A stretch of 8,442 bases of DNA, taken from an uncultured Nitrosomonadales bacterium. GTDB taxonomy: Bacteria > Pseudomonadota > Gammaproteobacteria > Burkholderiales > Gallionellaceae. The notes beneath the pieces were generated by a model. It was not told where the DNA came from, did no database searches, and saw only the letters and a list, made by a program, of their open reading frames with translations. The position numbers and the translations under genes were made by a program. This document shows positions 1-8,316 of the stretch, in pieces; position 1 is the stretch's first letter; the number at the start of each line of letters is the position of its first letter. The stretch spans positions 1 through 8,442 of the forward strand of contig CAIZNF010000502.1 in the NCBI GenBank assembly GCA_903934275.1, written 5' to 3'.

Positions 1-24
1 GCAGCATTGAGTCTTTTGAATTTG

Positions 25-48
25 TTCGTGTTTTTCGTGGCTTTCGTG
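25..48. repeat. Three TTCGTG hexamers at 9-base spacing
   Basis: The hexamer TTCGTG occurs at 25-30, 34-39 and 43-48, exactly 9 bases apart, with T/G-rich spacers. On the minus strand this reads as CACGAA units, about 20 bases beyond the stop codon of the SEC-C protein gene. Similar short CACGAA-type arrays (CACGAAGGACACGAAG-like) are common intergenic repeats in environmental betaproteobacterial genomes. I infer kinship with these but cannot prove it from three units. No open frame of its own is evident, and bases 1-67 hold nothing else that I can name. Confidence 0.55.
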
Positions 49-67
49 GGCAATTGCTTTTTCTAGG

Positions 68-2587
68 TTAACGCACTTTTTTTGTGGCAGGTGTACGTAC
101 GCAACGCGAAACCTGCTTGGCACAAGTTTCCATATCGAAAACCTTGGGGTCGAATTCGCCGCCCACCCATTCCAACATCTCTGCGTGTTCCAGATGGGTC
201 GGATCGGACAGGGCAGCGCACAACTCCGCGTACCCCCACGGCCCGCCGCAATCCTCAGGCGGGCATGCGTTCTCGCCATCGAGCAGGCGAACTGGCGGAT
301 CGTCCGGTTTGGCATCAAAGCGTTTCTCGATGGTAATCTCATGCCACCAGTCATCGCCAAAGTCGTACCAGTAACGGAATTTTTTGTGGCTGGCGAGTGT
401 TTCGCCCAAACGGTGCTTGCCTTCTGGAAGTGCGGTTTCGCCGCCAAAGAAGCTGTCCTCTTTTGAGCTTGTGCCGATGCGCTCGCGCCCGACTTCAAAT
501 TCGTGCATGTGACAATCTTCCCACCCCATCGCCGCCTGTATCACGTGATGCAGTTGCAGAAAGGTCAAGTTGGCGCTGACCAGCACACGCCGCCGCACGG
601 GCGGCTTGACGTTCAGCAGGGTGATGCGCAGTTGCAGCATTTGTTGCGGTGTTGTGCTTGCGGGCATTTTGTCATCTCCAGCAGTTGCGTCTTTCGCGGC
701 TTGTCCGGTTTGTTGTTTTCGCAAAGCCGTATTGCCGCCCTTGGTCGGTTTGGCATTGCGCAGCCACTCCAATCCACCGCTCTGCTGCCAGATATCCAGA
801 TAGTCTTCGCGGTAATACCAGGCTTCATCCTTGCCGCCAACCGTCACTCTTCCCTCCGTAAGCTTGGGACGACGCGGTTTGGGGCTGATCAGCATTTTGT
901 AAATTTCGGGGTAATCCTGCCTTGCCTGTTTGAGCGTGACTGCGGCTTCATTTTCGCGGCCCGCCATCAGCAGCGCAAGAGTATGGCCGTATTGCATGGA
1001 GGCCATGTCGCGCGGGTAATGTGCGGCCAAGCCGACGGCTGCATCCAGTCTGCCTTGGCGCAAATAGTGGTGCAGCAAGTTTTCGCGCATCCCCTGATTG
1101 TCATTCGGGTTGAGCGTGAGCACCAGCCACTCCACCAGGTTGATGGACTCCTTGAGGTTGTCGTGCGCTTCGTAATACCGGCCAAGTGCGGAAACCATGC
1201 GCAAGGCATCGCGGTTTTCCATATAGCTCCACTCCAGCCGGAGCCCTTCTGCATGATTTTGTTTCAGGATGAGGCGCAACAGGACGTTGCCGTGCAGCAT
1301 CAGCGGCAAGAGAATCTTTTCGGCAAAGCCGGGGAACGGCTGCATGCCTTCGTCCAGCGCGAGGAACAGTTCGCCAACCACTTCGATACTTTGCCAGGCC
1401 AGTGGGTTTTTCTCCAACCAATTCAGCCAAGGGCGCGAACTCGGCCAATCGACACCAATGTAATCTGCGGTAAACACGCTGAATAGCTCGCGCCACTCGA
1501 TGTGCAGCCGCTGTAGCTGCGCATCCGGTTTCAAAGGCCCGGCGCTGCCGTCTTGCCCGTTGAGTTGATACAAACATTTTGGCGCGGGCATCGCGTCGAT
1601 AAGCCGCGACATTTGCCCCAGCTCTGGAATGTTGTTTTGCACAATGTCCAACATCGCGCCGCCCAAATCTGTCGTTGACTGTTTCAAAAATTCTATCAGC
1701 TCGGCATTTTGCGGATTGTTATCGCGCGACAAACGCGCTATCCAGAATTTGGCGCGCTCGGCCGCGCGCTCATGTTCTCCTTGGCCGTGGAGCAATACGA
1801 TTTCAAGGTGCGCAAGCGAGGAGTCGTTGGGAATCAGCCGCTGAATTTCCTGAAACAGCGCCCAGGCGCGAGGGTAGTCGCCCTTGTCGGAGTGGATGCA
1901 GCACAAGCGCTGCATGGCTGCTGCGCGCAGGTATTTATCCGGGGCTTGCAGTCCTTTTTCCAGCAGGCTATTTTTCTTTACCGTGTTGCCCAAATGGCTG
2001 TAGCCATCCAGCAACAAATCAAAGGCGTATTCCGCCCGTGCATCCAGTTTCTCAATATGCGCAAACAAACCTTCCAGTAATTTAACGGCATCCTTGGTTT
2101 TGCCTTGATCCATCCATGTGCGGGCAACATAAGCCAACTCATCAAGATCGAGGTAGGTGAAGGGTAATTCGGCGAACTGTTTGTGCGGAGTCTGGTTCAG
2201 CACGTGCAGCAGCATGCTGAAATCTCCCATCTCTTTTTCGAACGATTCGGCGGCCAAGCAGCAGTGCTTGTATTTACGGTTGGAGCCGCAGGGGCAGGGT
2301 AGATTGCGTTCCGGCTTGTGCAGTGTGCTGGGACGAAAACGGTTGTCAGGCAATGGGGTTTTGTTCCAGATCACCCGCGCCATATTGTACAGAAAGCCCC
2401 TTAGCGCCTGCTCATCGTCGGGCAATGTCTCGATAAAGTTGGGCGCAATAACCGGTGCGTTGGTTTGGAACCAGCTAATGAATGACTCCGGGTTTTGTGT
2501 GCGGATGATGTGCGCGGCAGACTCGTCCAGCAAAAACCCTAGATCATTAGCTACATCTTCAATCTCGATATCGTTCAAACTATCCAT
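68..2587 (-). CDS. SEC-C motif / helical-repeat / pRiA4b ORF-3-like domain protein
   Basis: This 839-residue cytoplasmic-looking protein has no signal peptide or membrane segment. Three parts can be seen. A SEC-C zinc motif lies at residues 97-110 (Cys98, Cys100, Cys109, Cys110 in PCPCGSNRKYKHCC). A long helical middle, about residues 145-555, has TPR-like pairs such as 150-280 and 460-550. After a polar linker (about 611-648), a pRiA4b ORF-3-like domain occupies about 650-825, recognisable by LQLRITLLNVKPPVRRRVLV, the YDFGDDWWHE block (741-750), and the ACPPEDCGGPWGY and GGEFDP blocks. SEC-C binds zinc in SecA and in many unrelated proteins. The ORF-3-like domain has no settled function, so no role is assigned. 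The ATG at 2587 starts 57 bases after the thiC stop with only a weak AGAG-like ribosome site. Co-transcription with thiC is possible because no clear terminator lies between them. The coding call is firm because the domains span the whole frame. Confidence 0.9.
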   Translation of the reverse strand: MDSLNDIEIEDVANDLGFLLDESAAHIIRTQNPESFISWFQTNAPVIAPNFIETLPDDEQALRGFLYNMARVIWNKTPLPDNRFRPSTLHKPERNLPCPCGSNRKYKHCCLAAESFEKEMGDFSMLLHVLNQTPHKQFAELPFTYLDLDELAYVARTWMDQGKTKDAVKLLEGLFAHIEKLDARAEYAFDLLLDGYSHLGNTVKKNSLLEKGLQAPDKYLRAAAMQRLCCIHSDKGDYPRAWALFQEIQRLIPNDSSLAHLEIVLLHGQGEHERAAERAKFWIARLSRDNNPQNAELIEFLKQSTTDLGGAMLDIVQNNIPELGQMSRLIDAMPAPKCLYQLNGQDGSAGPLKPDAQLQRLHIEWRELFSVFTADYIGVDWPSSRPWLNWLEKNPLAWQSIEVVGELFLALDEGMQPFPGFAEKILLPLMLHGNVLLRLILKQNHAEGLRLEWSYMENRDALRMVSALGRYYEAHDNLKESINLVEWLVLTLNPNDNQGMRENLLHHYLRQGRLDAAVGLAAHYPRDMASMQYGHTLALLMAGRENEAAVTLKQARQDYPEIYKMLISPKPRRPKLTEGRVTVGGKDEAWYYREDYLDIWQQSGGLEWLRNAKPTKGGNTALRKQQTGQAAKDATAGDDKMPASTTPQQMLQLRITLLNVKPPVRRRVLVSANLTFLQLHHVIQAAMGWEDCHMHEFEVGRERIGTSSKEDSFFGGETALPEGKHRLGETLASHKKFRYWYDFGDDWWHEITIEKRFDAKPDDPPVRLLDGENACPPEDCGGPWGYAELCAALSDPTHLEHAEMLEWVGGEFDPKVFDMETCAKQVSRCVRTPATKKVR

Positions 2588-2644
2588 TGCTCTATCAGAA
2601 AATAATTACCTTCAAACTTTTACCACGCTACACATGCTATAAAA

Positions 2645-4686
<2,042 letters not shown>

Positions 4687-4691
4687 TATGT

Positions 4692-4720
4692 AAGTTACTG
4701 GAAAGGCGTTGTGAATGCAA
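4692..4720 (-). promoter_or_regulatory. Putative sigma-70 promoter of thiC
   Basis: On the minus strand TTGCAT (4720-4715) and TAACTT (4697-4692) are 17 bases apart. This places transcription start near 4685, just at the riboswitch edge. A second reading, TTCACA (4715-4710) with TACATA (4692-4687), also has 17-base spacing, but its start near 4680 would clip the P1 stem. Both -10 boxes are poor matches, so only the location is supported. Confidence 0.35.
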
Positions 4721-4751
4721 GTTCGAGAACGTCAGTGCGTGCCATGGCTAA

Positions 4752-4780
4752 TTGTGCGGCCCCGCGCAGGCAGTTACAAT
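4752..4780 (+). promoter_or_regulatory. Putative sigma-70 promoter of the yqgE-ruvX-pyrB-pyrC' operon
   Basis: TTGTGC (4752-4757) and TACAAT (4775-4780) are 17 bases apart. The -10 box matches TATAAT at five of six positions and the -35 keeps TTG. The predicted transcription start, about 7 bases past the -10, falls at or next to the yqgE ATG at 4787. This leaves little or no leader. It is divergent from the thiC promoter, about 30 bases away. Confidence 0.5.
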
Positions 4781-4786
4781 GGTGCC

Positions 4787-5347
4787 ATGTCCGATTTCAA
4801 TCTCACCCATCATTTCCTGATTGCCATGCCCGCCATGCAAGAGGGATTTTTTGCCGGTACGCTGACCTACATATGCGAACACAACGAAAACGGCGCGTTA
4901 GGTATCGTGCTGAACCGCCCGATCAGCCTGACGTTGGGCGAAATGTTCAGCCAGATCAATATTCCATTGCATCAACCAAAACTGGAGAAAATGCCGGTAC
5001 ATTTCGGTGGTCCTGTTCAGACCGAGCGCGGCTTCGTGTTGCACGACATGCAAGGAAATTGGCAGTCCACGCTGCGCATCAACGACAGGCTATCACTGAC
5101 CACCTCCAAGGATATTCTTGAAGCGGTCGGCGAAGGACATGGGCCGCGCAACCTGATTGTCACGTTGGGTTATGCGGGCTGGGCTCAAGGACAGTTGGAG
5201 CATGAGATGACCGAGAACACCTGGCTAACTATGCCCGCCTCCGAACACATCATATTCGACTTGCCGCCGGAAGACCGGTTACCTGCTGCGATGGCTCTGT
5301 TTGGGGTGGATTACGCTTCTCTGGTAGAGGGTGTCGGACATGCCTGA
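4787..5347 (+). CDS. yqgE: YqgE/AlgH family protein (UPF0301, DUF179)
   Basis: The 186-residue protein has the length of the YqgE/AlgH family (E. coli 187). It carries its conserved blocks: LIAMPAMQEGFFAGTLTYIC (11-30), NGALGIVLNRP (35-45), GGPVQTERGFVLH (74-86) and LGYAGWAQGQLEHE (127-140). The family has a compact cytoplasmic fold. It was linked to alginate regulation in Pseudomonas (AlgH), but its biochemical role is unsettled. It is first in a plus-strand operon with ruvX, the usual neighbour across proteobacteria. The ATG at 4787 fits the family N-terminus (MSDFNLTHHFLIAMP). The frame extends upstream to 4715, but those residues are not family-like and would run through the promoter. No clear Shine-Dalgarno sequence precedes the ATG. 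The end overlaps ruvX by 8 bases. Confidence 0.95.
   Translation: MSDFNLTHHFLIAMPAMQEGFFAGTLTYICEHNENGALGIVLNRPISLTLGEMFSQINIPLHQPKLEKMPVHFGGPVQTERGFVLHDMQGNWQSTLRINDRLSLTTSKDILEAVGEGHGPRNLIVTLGYAGWAQGQLEHEMTENTWLTMPASEHIIFDLPPEDRLPAAMALFGVDYASLVEGVGHA
5326..5330 (+). promoter_or_regulatory. Ribosome binding site deciding the ruvX start
   Basis: AGAGG inside the end of yqgE lies 9 bases before the ATG at 5340 but directly touches the alternative in-frame GTG at 5331. The spacing therefore favours the ATG as the ruvX start. Confidence 0.6.
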
Positions 5348-5849
5348 TGTCAGGGGACAGCAAAAACCACATAGCGACAACATACTGCCTTCTGGAACGC
5401 TTCTCGCATTTGATTTTGGCACCCAACGTATCGGTGTCGCTACGGGCAACACCTTGCTGCGCCAAGCCAATCCGCTGACCACCATTGCCGACGAAAAAAC
5501 CGTTGCGCGCTTTGCTAAAATAGCGGCGCTGCTCGATGAATGGCAACCGTGCGCGCTGGTGTCCGGCTTGCCGTACAACGACGATGGCACGCCGCACGAA
5601 CTGACTGCGTTGTGCCGCCGCTTTGCCAACCGTCTCAAGGGGCGGTTTAATTTACCGGTGATATTGGTTGATGAGCGTTATACTTCGCTCTCTGCAAGCG
5701 CGCAGTTGAACGAAGAAGGTATCCACGGCAAAAAGCAAAAAGCCCTGATCGACCAATATGCCGCACAACAAATCTTGCAGGCGTATTTTGATGAACCCGC
5801 AGCGGGACTGATTGTAGTTGGACACCATGAAAAATCCGCAACTCAATAA
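5340..5849 (+). CDS. ruvX: RuvX/YqgF, Holliday junction resolvase-like / pre-16S rRNA nuclease
   Basis: This RNase H-fold protein of the YqgF family is implicated in 5' maturation of 16S rRNA and also described as a putative Holliday junction resolvase. The motifs are intact: [14 protein letters not shown] with catalytic Asp25, the [10 protein letters not shown] loop (75-84), VDERYTS with Glu112, and [11 protein letters not shown] with Asp138. The product is 169 residues against 138 in E. coli. The surplus is about 18 residues before the first strand and about 17 after the usual end (LQAYFD). That tail reads into the start of pyrB, giving a 23-base overlap. The N-terminal extension is uncertain because no better internal start is seen. 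It overlaps yqgE by 8 bases, so translation is probably coupled. Confidence 0.95.
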   Translation: MPDVRGQQKPHSDNILPSGTLLAFDFGTQRIGVATGNTLLRQANPLTTIADEKTVARFAKIAALLDEWQPCALVSGLPYNDDGTPHELTALCRRFANRLKGRFNLPVILVDERYTSLSASAQLNEEGIHGKKQKALIDQYAAQQILQAYFDEPAAGLIVVGHHEKSATQ

Positions 5850-6783
5850 ACACGGCGAACTCCAGCACTTGCTGACTACCGAGGGCTTGCCGGTCGCCAT
5901 CGTGCGCAACATTCTCGACAAGACGGCTACATTTCTCGATGTCGCCGAAGGGTGCGAAATCAAAAAGGTACCGCTGCTGCACGGCAAGTCGGTATTCAAC
6001 GTATTTTTCGAAAACAGCACGCGCACCCGCACCACCTTCGAAATCGCCGCCAAGCGGCTGTCGGCGGACGTGGTCAACCTCAACATCGGCTCGTCCAGCA
6101 CCAGCAAGGGCGAGACCCTGCTGGATACTGTGGGCAACCTTTGTGCGATGCACGCCGACATGTTCGTGGTGCGCCACGCACAAAGCGGCGCGGCACATTT
6201 CATCGCCAAGCATGTCGCGCCGGATGTGCATGTCATCAACGCCGGTGATGGCCGCCATGCTCACCCCACACAGGCATTGCTGGACATGTTCACCATCCGC
6301 CACTACAAAAAAGAATTTCACAACCTGCGCGTAGCGATTGTCGGCGACGTGCTGCATTCGCGCGTCGCACGCTCGCAAATCCACGCGCTGACCACGCTCG
6401 GCGTACCGGAAGTGCGCGTCATCGCCCCCAAGACTCTGCTCCCGGCGATGGTGGAAAATCTCGGTGTGCGGGTCTATCACGACATGGCGCAGGGCTTGAA
6501 GGATGTCGATGTGGTGATGATGCTACGCTTGCAGAACGAGCGCATGCAGGGCGCGTTGCTGCCTTCGGCGCAGGAATATTTCAAATACTACGGCCTGACG
6601 CAGGAACGGCTGGCACTGGCGAAACACGATGCCATCGTCATGCATCCCGGCCCGATGAATCGCGGCGTGGAGATCGACTCCAGCGTGGCGGATGGAGCGC
6701 ATTCGGTCATCCTGCCGCAGGTCACGTTCGGCATCGCGGTGCGCATGGCAGTGATGAGTATGTTGGCGGGAACACAGATATGA
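5827..6783 (+). CDS. pyrB: Aspartate carbamoyltransferase catalytic subunit PyrB
   Basis: PyrB joins carbamoyl phosphate and aspartate to form N-carbamoyl-aspartate, the committed step of de novo pyrimidine synthesis. The 318-residue chain has the carbamoyl-phosphate loop [13 protein letters not shown] (STRTR at 64-68), the second active-site loop SSTSKGE with Lys94, HPTQ (146-149), the aspartate-domain segment [10 protein letters not shown], and the HPGPMNRG signature (273-280). The ATG at 5827 is preferred; a TTG at 5818 is possible and would add three residues. Only a weak GGA lies before the ATG, so coupling to ruvX, which it overlaps by 23 bases, is likely. It overlaps the next gene by 4 bases (ATGA). 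With the adjacent inactive dihydroorotase this points to a class A Pseudomonas-type complex. No pyrI regulatory chain gene is present. Confidence 0.97.
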   Translation: MKNPQLNKHGELQHLLTTEGLPVAIVRNILDKTATFLDVAEGCEIKKVPLLHGKSVFNVFFENSTRTRTTFEIAAKRLSADVVNLNIGSSSTSKGETLLDTVGNLCAMHADMFVVRHAQSGAAHFIAKHVAPDVHVINAGDGRHAHPTQALLDMFTIRHYKKEFHNLRVAIVGDVLHSRVARSQIHALTTLGVPEVRVIAPKTLLPAMVENLGVRVYHDMAQGLKDVDVVMMLRLQNERMQGALLPSAQEYFKYYGLTQERLALAKHDAIVMHPGPMNRGVEIDSSVADGAHSVILPQVTFGIAVRMAVMSMLAGTQI

Positions 6784-8054
6784 ATATCCATATCAAGAAC
6801 GGTCGCCTGATCGACCCGAAAAACAACATCGATGCGCAACAGGATCTGTTCATCGCCGAGCGGCGCATTGTCGCCATCGGCAAATCGCCGCAAGGCTTCG
6901 CGGCGGAGCAGGTGATTGACGCCAGCGGGTTGACCGTGATGCCGGGGCTGGTGGATGTCGCCGCGCGTTTGCGCGAGCCGGGCTACGAATACAAGGCCAC
7001 GCTGGAATCAGAGATGACGGCGGCGGTGGCGGGCGGCGTGACCTCGCTAGCCTGTCTGCCCGATACCGATCCCCCGCTCGATGAGCCGGGTCTGGTGGAG
7101 ATGCTCAAACACCGCGCCCGCTCGCTGAATCAGGCGCGCGTGTTCCCGGTCGGTGCCCTGACCTACGGCCTGAAAGGCGCGGAGTTGACTGAAATGATCG
7201 AGCTGACCGATGCGGGCTGCAAGGCATTCAGTCAAGCCGATGCGCCGCTGACCGACACAAGGGTGCTGATGCGCGCCATGCAATACGCGGCGACCTTCGG
7301 CTACCGCGTATGGCTGCGCCCGCAGGACAGCTTCCTCGCCAAAGACGGCGTGGCGCACGACGGTGAAGTCTCCACCCGCTTGGGTTTGCCGACCATCCCG
7401 GTCGTGGCCGAGACCATCGCGCTTGCGACCATGCTGCAACTAGCGCGCGAAACCGGCGTGATTCTGCACATCTGCCGCATCTCCAGTGCGGCGGGCGTGG
7501 AGCTGGTGCGCGCCGCCAAACGCGAAGGGCTGGCGGTGACCTGCGATGTGTCGATGAACCACGTGCATCTGACTGAAATGGACATCGGCTTCTTCGATTC
7601 CAATTGCCATCTGATTCCGCCGTTGCGCGGCCTACGCGACAGGGAAGCCCTGCGCGTCGGCCTGTTGGATGGCACGATTGACGCAATTTGTTCAAATCAT
7701 TCCCCGGTGGATGACGATGCCAAACAATTGCCGTTCGCCGAAGCCGAAGCGGGCGCAACCGGTCTGGAGCTGCTGTTACCGCTGGTGCTGAAATGGGCAG
7801 AGCAGGAAAAAGTACCGCTGCTGGACGCGCTGTCCCGCGTGACCATCAACCCTGCGCAATTACTGGGGCAGAAGATAGGCCACCTGTCGGTCGGCGCCCA
7901 TGCGGATATCTGCATGTTCAACCCGAAGACAAGTTGGAAAGTCGAACCCGCTGCGTTGCAAAGCCAGGGCAAGAACACGCCGTTCAACGGCTACGAAATG
8001 CAAGGCCGGGTGCGTTATACGCTGCTTGACGGGCAGATTGTTTATCAGGGCTAG
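6780..8054 (+). CDS. pyrC: Non-catalytic dihydroorotase-like subunit of aspartate carbamoyltransferase (PyrC'/PyrX)
   Basis: This 424-residue protein has the amidohydrolase/dihydroorotase fold throughout: an N-terminal VMPGLVDV segment, a central barrel, and a C-terminal [11 protein letters not shown](C)MF block. The catalytic apparatus is gone. The zinc-binding HxH of the DxHxHLREPG motif is Ala61 and Arg63. The usual FSDDG is FSQAD (150-154). The next zinc His is Arg180. The HxxH pair keeps His230 but has Arg233. The catalytic TDHAPH Asp is Asn306 (SNHSP). Such proteins in Pseudomonas (PyrC') hold the PyrB dodecamer together without dihydroorotase activity, and I infer the same here. The start ATG overlaps the pyrB stop as ATGA, with GGGAA (6768-6772) 7 bases upstream. 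Automatic annotation as an active dihydroorotase would be misleading. Confidence 0.95.
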   Translation: MNIHIKNGRLIDPKNNIDAQQDLFIAERRIVAIGKSPQGFAAEQVIDASGLTVMPGLVDVAARLREPGYEYKATLESEMTAAVAGGVTSLACLPDTDPPLDEPGLVEMLKHRARSLNQARVFPVGALTYGLKGAELTEMIELTDAGCKAFSQADAPLTDTRVLMRAMQYAATFGYRVWLRPQDSFLAKDGVAHDGEVSTRLGLPTIPVVAETIALATMLQLARETGVILHICRISSAAGVELVRAAKREGLAVTCDVSMNHVHLTEMDIGFFDSNCHLIPPLRGLRDREALRVGLLDGTIDAICSNHSPVDDDAKQLPFAEAEAGATGLELLLPLVLKWAEQEKVPLLDALSRVTINPAQLLGQKIGHLSVGAHADICMFNPKTSWKVEPAALQSQGKNTPFNGYEMQGRVRYTLLDGQIVYQG

Positions 8055-8062
8055 CGTCAGTT

Positions 8063-8266
8063 ATGAAGATGCGCCACATCGAAGCGGGCAGCAAACTTGA
8101 GCTGAACGTGTCCGAGGAAGCCCTGACGACGCGCCCTGCGGCCAACAAACGCCGCTATTCCCTCTCCGAACTTTTGCAGGGTGTCACCCCCGCAAAAATC
8201 ACCAAGCACAATGCCGAAACGGCTTGGGCACGTGAGGGCGCACCGGTCGGCAAGGAAGTCTGGTAA
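8063..8266 (+). pseudogene. Truncated MazE-family antitoxin, C-terminal half
   Basis: An open frame of 67 residues starts 8 bases after the pyrC' stop, without a good ribosome site. Residues from about 6 on (IEAGSKLELNV) match the second half of a MazE/AbrB swapped-hairpin domain. They are followed by the antitoxin tail RRYSLSELLQGVTP and the ending GAPVGKEVW, typical of the MazE subgroup that ends (G)xxVGREVW. Full-length relatives are about 75-85 residues. The missing part is the N-terminal strand pair with the KWGNS/GGS-type DNA-binding region. The break coincides with the pyrC' end, so the loss is by deletion and not by a wrong start. Whether it is expressed as an orphan toxin-binding peptide is unknown. 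It could be co-transcribed with pyrC'. Confidence 0.7.
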
Positions 8267-8289
8267 TGGTGCGCCGCCTGCAGCAATAA
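8266..8289 (+). pseudogene. Vestige of mazF toxin start
   Basis: The antitoxin stop overlaps an ATG as TAATG, the normal mazE-mazF junction. The frame reads MVRRLQQ and then stops at 8287-8289. MVRR is a common beginning of MazF proteins (MVRRGDI-like), but nothing MazF-like follows in any forward frame I read, so the toxin body appears to be deleted after about four codons. The evidence is short and the call rests mainly on position. Confidence 0.4.
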
Positions 8290-8316
8290 AAGCTCCATGC
8301 TGCGCTGCCGTCCAGG

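Noticed and set aside
503..1486. 327-residue open frame on the plus strand
   Set aside because: It is fully antisense to the SEC-C/pRiA4 protein gene, whose domains are clear in the minus frame. The plus-strand product has no recognisable motif.
2588..2644. Independent promoter for the SEC-C gene in the 57-base gap after thiC
   Set aside because: TTGATT with a 17-base gap to TGGTAA can be picked out, but the -10 match is too poor to claim.
4698..4703. TTCCAG on the minus strand as an anti-Shine-Dalgarno pairing with CTGGAG at 4576-4571
   Set aside because: The complementarity is real but short, and this segment probably lies upstream of the thiC transcription start and so is not in the RNA.
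4715..4786. Upstream extension of yqgE by 24 residues
   Set aside because: The extra residues do not fit the YqgE family start and would require translation through the promoter's -35 and -10 boxes.
5331..5339. GTG at 5331 as ruvX start
   Set aside because: The AGAGG ribosome site ends at 5330, leaving no spacing to this GTG. The ATG at 5340 has a normal 9-base gap.
5647..6480. 277-residue open frame on the minus strand
   Set aside because: It is the mirror of ruvX and pyrB, whose active-site motifs prove the plus strand. The minus product shows no family signature.
8280..8303. GCAGCA/TGCTGC inverted repeat as a terminator for the pyr operon
   Set aside because: It has only six base pairs with a 12-base loop and no following T-run, so it is not a credible intrinsic terminator.
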